DNA of 64,000 bases from Sphagnum magellanicum. Its lineage: Eukaryota > Streptophyta > Sphagnopsida > Sphagnales > Sphagnaceae. A program made the translations under genes and the position numbers. Within the stretch, counting starts at the first letter, position 1; each line of letters begins with the position of its first letter. Below the pieces are notes generated by a model. It worked only from the letters and a program-made list of their open reading frames with translations. It had not been told where the DNA came from and did not search any database. The stretch is from NCBI GenBank assembly GCA_021904315.1, contig CM038919.1, positions 1,178,001 through 1,242,000 on the forward strand, in the 5' to 3' direction. Below, piece by piece: positions 22,300 through 32,900 of the stretch.

Positions 22300-24780
22300 A
22301 ATAGTAATGAAATGGAAGACGTAATGCTAAAAGGGCATCCTCTACCACAAATCAATTAGCAATGGAGGTGCACTAATTGGTATGTATGGAAAAGATGAAG
22401 AACTATGAGTAAACGAGGCAACCCACTGAATAATTGCAATGGTTTACGCAAATTGTAGGGCTATCGACATTCTTTGCCTATATAAGATATAAACATCGAA
22501 GGTACCAAGGAGGTATGTTGATGGCAAGCTATATTGGCACGTACACAAGAAAACAAAAAGGAATAAAAATGAGGATGGAAACAATTGTAGGTCTCTATGG
22601 CAAGGGGAATGAAATCATCTCTTAACACTTGCTTTGTGTAGGATCATGTATTGTCTTGAATGGCAATTGTTGCTACATGTGTTGCCATCATCAAAGCACG
22701 TTGCACCAAATCTGTACAAGTCAAATCGATAATGACAACATTTGCCAAGGTTTGAAAACCATATATAGTGATGACAATACCCATTCGTCTCTATGTGTGG
22801 CAAGGAAAATGGTGAGAAACCTATCTTTGTATGTGAATTCCACTTTTCGATGTGATAGTTGCAACGGTATCTTGAAGTGTATCATGGGTTGTAATGCACT
22901 CACTCCCACACAGGCAACTTAACAAATGGATACCCTAATCATCAATAGTATGACCACACTAACATTGTGAAAGATGCGTAACTATAAAATATGGTATATC
23001 GATACGAATATAGAGTGTTGTAAAAAAAATGGGCAGAAAACAAATGAAATGAAGGGGTGTTAAGATGAGTTAATAACCAAGCCCCTGCTATTGGACCTAC
23101 ACATGAATGAATATGTGTTTGCACAACATCCGAGAGAACATTTTCTAATTGAGTGAATTTCTGTTTGTGTAGTTGGTTCATAAAAAAAGACTTCATTTCG
23201 GGATAGGATTACATTACTAGACTCTTGAAAGGCAAGACATGCGATTGAATGACCTCAGGTAACATCACACACATATGGACTGTAATGTGACTTAAAAAGA
23301 ATAAATATCAATCTCTACATGTGCCACCACATCAAAAAGAATAAGGTGACCATCCTACTAGAAACAAAAGACTAGTGTAGGAATGATCAAAGCCCAACAT
23401 CCTGAAAAGGCAAGGGTAGCACGTCGAACAACTGAAGGAAGGCCTAGCCCCCCTGAAGGAGTAAGAAAAGTGACCTGATGATGAACCAAATGGCCCACTA
23501 TGATGCTAAGGATCCAAACCTTAATACCTTCTCCAACATAGCTATGGTATGAACATCAAACTTGGTATAATGTTGTAAGATACATGGTGATGGAAATATA
23601 ATACTTTATAAGTAGCTCGACCACTGGGCATGACAAAGCGAAAACATCACAAAAACTACTTGAAGATCTACAAACATAGGAAGGCTAGCGATCATGTTTA
23701 GGTCCTCCTAAAATGCATATGATATGAAGGACTCCACAAATGGTAAAAAACCCATGAGAGCACCTAGAACACAAATATTGGACTCAAATATAAAAAAACC
23801 TAAAGGAAGTGATATAGATTGGTCTAACCCTTGTGGAGACAAGGCTACACACTTCGTTAACTGCACTGAAAGTCCTAATCTTCTAAATTTTTCCTATAAT
23901 CGCAAAAAAGTAGGTAACGTGTCCAAGGCAAGACCAACTATGTGCATATCATCTACCAATGAAGGAAAAACACAAGTAAAGTGGGTTGCTACAGTAGGAT
24001 GGAAACCATGAAGATGAGCTAGTGCAAACAACATTCCTCCCAAAGGATCCCCTTGTCATGTATTAAACTCAAATGAAACGATAGTGAAATCCCCATGCCT
24101 AGAAGCCTCCGAGAAATATAATGGAGATGGGTGCACATAAAACTGACAAACAAATGAGAAAAGTTAATCCAAAGTGTCAGTACAAGATTACAACTCTTGA
24201 AAAATGGTTGTTCAAAATACTGAATTAAACACTTTTCAAACATCCACATGTAATACCACCCATTCCAGATGTAAATCCAACATAGCTCTAACCCCATGAA
24301 CCATTATCTCACACCTACCCAACATTGCCACCCCAAAATCGTGTGGACTAAAATGCTCTACAAATGTATCTTTGAATATAATAACCAATGTGCAAGCAAC
24401 TAACCAATAAATCACCTCCAATCATGATGGGTCGAATGCTTCTAGCTTGTTTCTTCAAAACCAATAGTCACAATGCAACAAGTAGGTGTGATACTAATGG
24501 AAGAACATGACCACAAATGATGTGCTTATAGATCTCAAAAAAGATAACAAAGCCACTAACAAAGTCATCAAGGACAAAATAATCTCGCAATAGTTCATAC
24601 ACCATACCCAAAGGATTGTCCGATGAAAGACATGGAAAATGTGTCAAAATAGAAATAAATGCCTCTTTATCCAAAACAAAATTTATCTTTAAATGAAAAT
24701 TGTCGACAAAAAGGGGAGGTCGACCCCAACCAATGGATGAAGATGGCGAATGGTCGTAATGGTTTCAATTAATGGGGCCA
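22300..24780 (-). mobile_element. LINE-like (non-LTR) reverse transcriptase remnant 1
   Basis: Reading the minus strand from 24780 downward gives pieces of one non-LTR type reverse transcriptase in three frames. Near 24674-24470 there is ISILTHFPCLSSDNPLGMVY and ELLRDYFVLDD. Around 24350-24250 there is GVAMLGRCEIMVHGVRAMLD and WVVLHVDV. Near 24050 the QGDPLGGMLFALAHLHGFHP block appears (RT motif B), then SLVDDMHIVG near 23955 with the two catalytic aspartates of the xxDD box kept. Further blocks (VQLTKCVALSPQGLD, SIISLP-like text) follow down to about 23400. A distal part near 22900-22720 reads FLATHRDEW and SSLYMVFKPWQ. There are many frameshifts and stops, and no target-site duplication could be fixed. 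It is long dead. Confidence 0.75.
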
Positions 24781-24844
24781 TCATATGACTAATGGGGGTG
24801 AATGCACGCACTGCTTGAGCATACTCCACTTGACATGAATTCCT

Positions 24845-25310
24845 GGAGGTTGCTAGAAGAACTAGGTAGGATTCTAAAAAGTTTCAACATTATTGTTTTG
24901 CTTCTAACCAAATTTGGCTCATTCCTCTTGTGGATGATTACCTATTTACCTACTTGACAAAATTGGAAACAAAAAACGCTCATCATATTATGAAAACTTG
25001 CTAATCATTAACAAAGGGTGTGTCACTTTGTGGCCTTGCCATTTACATTAAAAAGGATTTTAAGGCAAAAGAAGAATTATGGAAACTCAAATATTTCACC
25101 ATATAAAAATATATGGAATCTTCAAAAAATCCTTAAAACGAAACTCAAATCCCTCAAGATATTATAATTCTATAACTAATTTCAAGTTTCAATTCAAGCC
25201 AAAATATCATCTTTAAAAAATCCTCCTATAATAATAAACCTATTACCTAGGGGCAAAAATCCCTTAAGCTACTATATTCTATAAGGAATCTAAACAAAAT
25301 ATCTTTGCCT
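24845..25310 (+). repeat. Second copies of dispersed repeats B (24845-24965) and A (25185-25310)
   Basis: They match 21640-21770 and 20760-20895 in the same orientation. The order is therefore A-B-LINE-B-A, yet all copies are direct. This is neither a simple tandem duplication (A-B-A-B) nor an inverted repeat. Confidence 0.7.
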
Positions 25311-26089
25311 TGCTAGGCAAGGCTAATAGAACAACACACCCCAGAAAAGGGGAGGAAAAAGAACAAGATGGAAGACCCAAGACTTGACAAACGAAGAAAC
25401 TTCCAAAGAGGGTGGAACGCAAGGGAAATGGGAACAATTTGGAAACAAATCAAATACCTAAACCCCCCTAGTCCTAATAAGCATATCAGAAAAGGAGAGG
25501 GGAGGAACACTTGACAAGATGTCTAACCTAGAAGAGCACTCACATCCACAACACAATTCAATGGCATTGGGCAAGTGTTGTTGGCCTTGGCACATGTATA
25601 ACCAAGACTTGTTCCACTAGAGGCAACACCAATAGCAACACATCTTTTGGGAAACACATTTTCAACTACTACCAACTTAGGTAGGTTAAATATTGAGATT
25701 TTTCTTACCTTTCAACTTCGGCAAGGGTAAATATTAAAACCCTTTTTTATCATTAGTGTTTAACTTATTCTACAAAATTATTGAATTTAAGGTTAAATTT
25801 GTCTTTTGGGTTTTAAGTATTTTGTGTTTTTCGGTTTGTGAGTGTAGAGCTTATAACTATTTTTCATTATTTATATTTATATTTCATTTCTAGTATTTGT
25901 AATTATTATAATGACAATTGGCATTGTGTTATTGATATATATATATATATATATGGTCATGTTGAGTTTTGAAAGGTCATTGTTGTAGTAGGGTGAAAGT
26001 GGTTCAAGTGAGGAATTTATTCTTAGAGTTCAAAGTATTGTTCATTTTTCATGTAATGTTGGCTTTTTTTCTTTTTTTCTTTTTTTTAA

Positions 26090-26760
26090 TCAAAAGATTA
26101 GGCTACATAAAATTCAATGGAAACAACCTAGACAATCTGTACATTGGGATTCAATTAAAGGAATCATTTGGCACACCAATTTGGAAATTAAAGATAAAAA
26201 AATATTTAGTTGTGTATCATATGACTTATGGAAAATTTATGTGTTTAATAAGAGAGTTGAAACCTTTCATCAAATCTAAAGCTATTATATTTTTAAATCC
26301 TCATTATAACCTAGAAAGTTATTGGGTTGGTGTTATATCAATTTGCACATGAAATTAATGCAAACATTATTGTCAATAGATTGAATATTGAAGTCTTTAC
26401 AATGCATAAGTATGTTGATATTATTGTTGATGTTTTATTTTCAAAAATAAATTACTTACTCAATATATTTTTATATTTCATGGTTTGTACTTATTTAGGA
26501 TCATGGATGGATTTTTGGATGAATGTGACCTACTCAATGTTTGTGATGCCATTAATGGGTCACATATTTCACTTTCCTGAAAGTAAAATAAGTAGGTTAT
26601 TGTACTACTTGCAAATTATTACTTTATATGAAAAAGTTATAATTCAATTGTTTTGCAAACAATTTGTGACATGGATAAATTGTTGGTGCACAAACTAGCT
26701 AATTTGTCCCTAATCCATGTTTCACATCATTCTTGTGTGAAAGAATCAAGCACCAATAGA
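26090..26760 (+). mobile_element. PIF/Harbinger transposase remnant 1
   Basis: Plus-strand pieces in more than one frame match the order of plant PIF/Harbinger (HARBI1-like) transposases. First comes YHMTYGKFMCLIRELKPFI, the helix before the helix-turn-helix. A QFAHEIN-type block follows, standing for the LA-HG region. At 26507-26571 there is FLDECDLLNVCDAINGSHIS, the counterpart of the G-x-AIDGTHI catalytic block. Then come NYYFI and SIVLQTICDMDKL, standing for YYNRK-x-HSI-LQAVCD. The first catalytic aspartate of AIDGTHI reads as Asn here, and stops and shifts separate the blocks. A (GT)n tract at 26801-26821 follows. Terminal repeats were not identified. Confidence 0.6.
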
Positions 26761-26800
26761 ACTTTCATTTATATTTTTTTTACGATTTATGTGTGGGAAT

Positions 26801-26821
26801 GTGTGTGTGTGTGTGTGTGTG
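26801..26821. repeat. (GT)10 microsatellite
   Basis: Simple GT run directly downstream of the Harbinger remnant. Confidence 0.9.
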
Positions 26822-26849
26822 AAGGCATAATGGAGATAGTGTGAAAAAA

Positions 26850-28430
26850 ACATGAAAAGAATGGCCTTCATGAAAGAATGTGAAAACTTTCAAAACAAAA
26901 TTTTATGTTAAAAAAATTTGGGTTTTCATTATGAATTAAGTGTTGAGAAAGGTCTAAGAAATGAAGTGCAACAAGTCATGCTGGTGGGCTTTCATATTGA
27001 ATAAGCAAGAAAGATTGAAACTTTGGTGAATCGATGTGTATAGAAGTTTACATTACTAACAAGTTGATAGAAGAAAACCGCAAAGGGAGGAGGTGAAACA
27101 ACCCCATCACATAATTAAAAGAATGAACCAGTACATCAAAAGTGAAACAATATCCTTGCAACAAGCATTTACAACAAACAAACAAGGATGATCAAAGAAG
27201 TGGTCAAAACAAAGCAAATGAAAAATTTAAAAAAAATCTTAGAAATCAAAGAAAAAATGTTAAAGATTTGTTAAAACATTAAAGAACAATTATTAAAACT
27301 AAAGTGATATCCTAAAAATAGGTCTTTGAAAATGATCAACAAATTTGGAAAAAGAATCCAAGGAGTCATAAAAAAAAATAGGGTCGTGATCCCTGATTAG
27401 ATGTTTGAGAGAATAAACAAAGGCCCAAAATATAAGTCCAATATCAATCAAAGTAAAAATATCAATTAGACGATTCATGGGAAATAAGAAAGGAAAGGTC
27501 AAGTGATGTTAGGATTATAAAAGCATGAATGAGACACAAAATGCCATTGAATGATATCACATCATCCGCAAAAATATTATTTCGACACTATTTGTTATGA
27601 AAGAAATCCTCAATTTTCATTTTTTTCGCAAATCCTAAGATAAATTGTGTTTATTGAAGGCATACCATGTGGCCATACCAACTTTGATTGTACTAGTCCA
27701 AACATTGTTCAATAGCCTCTTGATGGAATGTTTATCAAAATGTGCATGATAATGTTATGACAAGATGAAAAATAGGACCATGGATCAGAAAGTACCAATT
27801 GATTGGGATGGAAAATAATAACCCCCTATATGATAAGTATGATCATTGTGAGCCATACCAACACAACCATGTGCGGTAGTCTTAATTTTTAAGAGTTACA
27901 TCAAGGTTATTTGAATAGGGTAAGGTTATTAAGGGCTTTTAGCGACTTCATAGGGGGTGATGAATGTGCATGGTGTGAAGGGGGGTTATTTTCTTTTCTA
28001 ACATGCGTCATTGGTGAATAAGGAGTTGGATTAGTTCTTTCCTTCAACAAAGGCTAATAACCATAGTTTTAGGAATTCTATTGCGTAATTAGGGGTGAGA
28101 AATCTCTAGAGGGTTGGGGGTAGAAATAAAGACCAAAATTTACGATGTTCAACACAACATTAATCTTGTTATGGTATTTAGGAAGTAGCAAGGATGTTAA
28201 AAATTCTTAAAGCAATTGAAGGGATGTTGATGAATGATTTGATAGAGGTAGAATAATCTTCAAGCCATTGACCATAAGGTTAATTCAAGGCAATTCAACA
28301 ATTAAATAGATAGTATGATAGTGTGCCAATGGCGATAGGAGTCTAATGATAATTGAAACATTTATTTATAATAGGGATAAGCTCAGCAAGGAGCTGCAAG
28401 TACATGTAGAATCTTGAGTTATGCCTTAGT
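26850..28430. other. AT-rich spacer, no gene seen
   Basis: Only short frames without recognisable content on either strand. Composition changes sharply at about 28440, where the GC-richer orphan frame begins. Confidence 0.55.
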
Positions 28431-28436
28431 GATGGT

Positions 28437-28871
28437 TCACAACTGTAGGAAATCTAGGATGCGCCGAATGGTGCGAACTAGGTAATCCGCCTTGCTATTG
28501 GGAGGTAGTCGACGAATCGGACCGCGTAACCAACGATAGTGACCAACGCTGAGAATTGAAGACCATGCGAAGATAAAAGTATCTTCAGTTTCGTAACAAC
28601 CTTCACAAACGGTCTTGGGTTCGTCACCAGAAGCGGGGTCAACTTACAGCAAGATCACTAGGGTGCGAGAGTTCAGAGAAATACGATAATACCAGGCTCG
28701 AGGAGGTTTGACTTCAAGACGAGCACGCACTTCTCGAGGTTCGGGTTCTTCATCACGAGGATGCTGTGTTAGGGTAAGATCTAGAAACGACTCCGAAGGC
28801 GGTTCTTCATTCGCTTGTGCGGCTTGCGGCCCGTAAGATGTGACCATGCGCGATGCCATAATTTCAAGCAA
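28437..28871 (-). CDS. Orphan GC-richer reading frame with LxLxL motif
   Basis: A minus-strand frame of about 145 codons stands out by its higher GC against AT-rich flanks. Two Met codons near the start (28871 and 28859) are possible, and the second has the tidier N-terminus (MASRMVTSYGPQAAQ). Residues around 29-36 read SFLDLTL, which contains LxLxL, the EAR-type repression motif used by plant transcription factors. An acidic-then-basic region follows (DEEPEPREVRARLEVKPPR). The second half holds a C-x2-C pair and a basic stretch (RWLRGPIRRLPP). The frame is interrupted once near its middle, at a word that is also a perfect GTAAGT donor, so this could be exon 1 of a spliced gene or a gene with one early stop. 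The promoter-side sequence is unusually good: a TATA box 86-103 bases upstream and a 26-bp repeat array beyond it. I do not recognise the family. Confidence 0.4.
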
Positions 28872-28956
28872 AGGAAAAAAAGGTCAGATCTTCAATTGAA
28901 ATCAAATTGACAATGAAGGTGTGAAAGACTTGTTACATTGAGGTGCGCAATCGTAA

Positions 28957-28962
28957 TTTATA
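28957..28962 (-). promoter_or_regulatory. TATA box for the orphan frame
   Basis: CTATAAATTA on the minus strand lies at 28954-28963, with TATAAA at 28962-28957. It is placed so that transcription would start near 28930 and give a 5' leader of roughly 60-70 bases. Confidence 0.45.
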
Positions 28963-29113
28963 GATCAAAGAAAAGGAAAGAAAGGCGCGAGTAACGGCTT
29001 AGGACCATGGTAAAGTAAAACCGTGAGGTCAAAGGAAAAAAAATGAGGGTGTAAGTAAAGATGTTGGGGGAAAATGGAAGAGGTGAAAAGGTGTTTTTCC
29101 TTCACCTTCCAAT

Positions 29114-29234
29114 GGCCACCAAGCTTGGAACATTCCATTGGCCACCAAACATGGAATCTTCCATTGGCCACCAAGCATGGAACCTTCCATTGGCCACCAA
29201 GCATGGAACCTTCCATTGGCCACCAAGCTTTGGA
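29114..29234. repeat. Five-copy 26-bp tandem repeat with GAAnnTTC palindromes
   Basis: Units begin with GGCCACCAA at 29114, 29140, 29166, 29192 and 29218, an exact 26-base period. The junction of each unit to the next reads TGGAA-nn-TTCCAT, so four copies carry GAAnnTTC, the core of a heat shock element. It lies about 150-270 bases upstream of the TATA box of the orphan frame. Both strands are open through it because 26 bases without stops repeat, but the resulting Trp-rich peptides are artefacts of the repeat. Confidence 0.9.
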
Positions 29235-29899
29235 TCCACCTTCATCTCCCTTCTCCTTCTCTTTAAAAGGCGGACTCGGATCATTGGGGGGCTCTCTTGC
29301 CTCGAAGATAATTTTCACGCAATCTTGAATACTTGTTTTCCACAAGCTTCTTGAAGAGGCAAATAATGATTAGTCTTAGTAGGGGGAAAAAGGAAGGAAA
29401 ATAGAATTAAAATCTTGTAATAGTGTTGAAGGGATGAGGGTGGGTAGTGATAGTGTTAGAAGGTTAGAACTTGAGAGAAGTCTCACAAACCTTCTCGGGT
29501 TTCATAGCATAACTTCTCACTAGTTTAGCTGCAGATTTTGAGATTTGGTAGCAAGTTGCGTCTTCTTGTTAGCTTTCTAAAAAGCTATGGCAAGTCGAAT
29601 TTGAATGACATATGTGTGAGAAACAACATTTCAAGTAACTAATGGTCTGCAACTATGTTGGACATGGTCTTGAATCCTTAAGCATTGGTTTAATTGAATG
29701 ACAATTTGACATGAAGTCCTAGGATGTGTAGTGGGTGAACTTGGAAATATATATCCATCAGTTCTAATCATAAATGATGTATAGAAGGTGGGCTACTTAA
29801 TTTCAACTACAAACGTAATCTAACTTCCAGAATTACAACTGTATTTTTCCTTCATTAGTAGCATTTGTGCTTTCATGCATAATCACCTTGTAGAACCGG

Positions 29900-32800
29900 G
29901 AGTAGAGGGACGGAAAGTCACCTCACAATCATGTGTAGGTGCATCACCACCCATATATGCAAAGTCACCCATGATAAATTAGACCCATGGAATGTCAACA
30001 ATTGATATTCGATCACCTCAAAAATCCCAAATTCTCTCCAAAGCCCACCAAACAACCATAGCTTTTGGATAATCTCGTAGACAATGTGGTATTGTTTCAT
30101 CAATGCTTAGGTTACATGTTTTGTGTGATGCTTATAGTCACATTTCAGTTAACTATGTGCCCATAGGTAGACCTTTATTGAATATTAGTCATGTTAAAAC
30201 TACAACCTTCCTTGGTCGTGAATGATGCCGTAACCTCCCAATAAGGGTGTTACATTGTTGTTCATTAACACCCATGTTTCTCAAACTAACAACAAAAGAT
30301 TAGGCATCTATGTTATGGCCTTTATTCCTTTGATATCCCCTCTTTACAAAATATCCGAAGAAAGATGTTACTGTTAATAGCCCTCCATGACCACTCACTA
30401 GGATCTTAAGGTAAGTATGCGATGAAGTTAAATTGAAATGGAGTGAAAATTGACTTCTTAATGGCAATTCACTTGACTTCAAACACTCCTCCATCACTGA
30501 GCTAGGTTGATATTGTAGGGCTCTCCCCCATATCTGGCACTCCAAGATCCATTAAACTCTTTAAATGAATCATCTCATAATGGCCTTTAAAACCCTTGCA
30601 AACTAAGACCCTAAATCTTGACACATCAAGAGATACTAGATGAATTAGTTGAAATTCCATTATCTCTAGTTTGCCAATTGTCAAATAGATCTTGAATTCG
30701 TATGCCATAATTAAATCACCTATAACCTCTAACACCAAATATACCCATTCAATTGTGTTTGTTGAGCTAGACCCACTCAATCCCTTTGAATAAGTGTTGA
30801 AGATGTAGTACATGGGTCCCATGGCATGTTAATCACCAAATTGTTACAAGTTACAACAGAAGTCGATGTCTTCTTCAAACCCAAATCTTTGAGTTCTTTC
30901 CAATTACAACTTGTTGCATCCCATAAATCTTTGACACGTGTGTAGCCAACAGAGGCCATGGCTTTTCCCACATGAGGTGCTAAAGTGAGATTTTTTGAGA
31001 CTGGAAGCAAAATATGTATGTACCCAAAGAGAGATTGACAAAGAATCTCATCCAAGATTGTTGGTTCACCCTTCACCAAGTTGTCTCTCACATTCCTCCA
31101 AACACCCATCAAAGAAAAAAGACCTTGTCTTACAAGGTTTAACAATTGAAAACAATGAATAACATCTTGTTCAACATGGTAAAACATGTTTTACTTTGAG
31201 GTTGAGTCATGGTGGCTCTCCTTTGCAACAAATCTTTCCAAGGTTCATTTCATGGTGAAAGGCCACGAACAAGCAATTTGGCCAATAAAGACTCGGCTTG
31301 AACTTTTGGGTCAATGACCCCAAATCCTCTTTTAGAAACATGTAAAGTGATGATGTCCCATTCAACCTTGGCACATGTCCTTTATGATTTGTTCCTCCCC
31401 ATATATAGTTTCTCACCAAACCCCTCATCTAATCACACATTCAAACATTAAGATTCCAATAGTTCGTAATATATTAGATGGATGCAAGTATTACCCAGTT
31501 TGCGACAAATATGCTACTTGCCAAAGAAATTTGGCGATTTCCCTAGCTAATGAGCATGCCCTTCAATGACAACATTAACTTGCCAAAATTTGCATCAATT
31601 GGAAGCCAATATCTAACTTGCACCCCTAAGTATTTCACTCCTTCTCCCTCTTGCACCCATATTAGCCCAACATCTATGCCCCATCCATAGTCTTTCAATT
31701 GATTAGATGCCCAAATTGCTGAGGATTTCTTCCAATTGACCTTTGCATTTGTTGTAGTGCAAAACAAAAAGAACATTTTGCTTGTTCTTTCTAAATTGTC
31801 ATATGTACCTTTTAAATATAAGGTTGTGTAATTTGCAAATGACTGGTCCCTAAAAATGCTACCACTTGGCAATGCAAGTCCATGGATCCCATATGTTGGG
31901 TTATATAGCAAGTAATTGAACACATCAATAACAAGGATGAATAGACATGGTGACAATGGGCATCCTTGCTGAACTAAAGGGACATATTGAAAGATACACC
32001 TATTTCTCCATTCCCTTTAATTGATGAGGTCACCAATTTGTATAGGGTTGATACCCATCAAATCCATATGTCACAGAACCTTATATTGCGTAGAGCTAGA
32101 AAACAAAAATCCTAGTTTATGTGGTCAAACACTTTTTCAAAATCCAACATTAAGAGTACTAACCTTTGTTTTCTCTCCATTGTCCACTCCATAGCATTTT
32201 GAACTAGAAACATAGTGTTTAAAATGCTCTTTCTTGCCACAAATCCTATTTGATTTGGCTTGATAATATCTAACAAGAACACTTGTATTCTTATTGACAA
32301 AATTTTGTAATCACCTTATATACTACATTACCAAGGAGCGTGATGGGATGCCAATTCCCAATTTGGGATCTATCCTCGGATTTAGGAATGTGTACAATCA
32401 ATCCACAGTTGAAGAAGTTTGAAAAGTAACCAAGGCACAACATTGCCTACAAAACTTCCAATAAATCTATCCATGTATCATTAGTTGTGTTTTGAAAAAA
32501 TTCCATCAAAAGTTCATCATGTCTAGGCATCTTGCCACATGATAAAACAACTATTGCCTTCTTCAACTCTTCAAGTGAGAAATCCTTTGTTGGTTCTCAA
32601 TTCATCTCTTCTATGACTACCCATGGAACTGATGCGAAGTTTTTAGTTCTTACTAAACACAAGTCTGCCACATATAATTGCTTATAGAAACTATGTACAT
32701 ATTGGGCAAGCTCATTTTGCATGGTCAATGTCCTTTTATTTGCAACTAATTCTTTCAAGAGTACTTGCTTATGGCCTCTTTCATGAAAATCAACAACTTG

Positions 32801-32900
32801 TCAAAGAGGAACATAAGGGGTTTCTCAAGTTTAAAAGGTGATAATTAGGTTTAAAAGAGAACTTTCCAATATCCATTGAAGAATCAAACTATGGCATTAC
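29900..32900 (-). mobile_element. L1-like LINE ORF2 remnant 2
   Basis: Read downward on the minus strand, the blocks follow plant LINE ORF2 order. At 32780-32660 there is LVANKRTLTMQNELAQYVHS. At about 32560 there is SLEELKKAIVVLSCGKMP. At 32300-32112 there is DIIKPNQIGFVARKSILNTM and LVLLMLDFEKVFDHIN (RT motif A, LDFEKAFD type). At 31990-31930 there is QQGCPLSPCLFILVIDVF (motif B). At 31840 there is FANYTTLYLKG, where the FADD box should be. At 31770-31600 come VNWKKSSAIWASNQ and GVKYLGVQVRYWLPIDANF, then IRGLVRNYIWGGTNHK-like text near 31430. A zf-RVT-like tail near 30130-30000 reads HKTCNLSIDETIPHCLRDYP. Frameshifts and stops are frequent and the catalytic DD has become NY. It is a dead copy. 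Confidence 0.85.

Noticed and set aside
28965-29354. Open frames on both strands through the 26-bp array, giving Trp/Gly-rich repeats
   Set aside because: They arise because the repeat unit lacks stops in several frames. The peptides have no start context and no conservation is visible.
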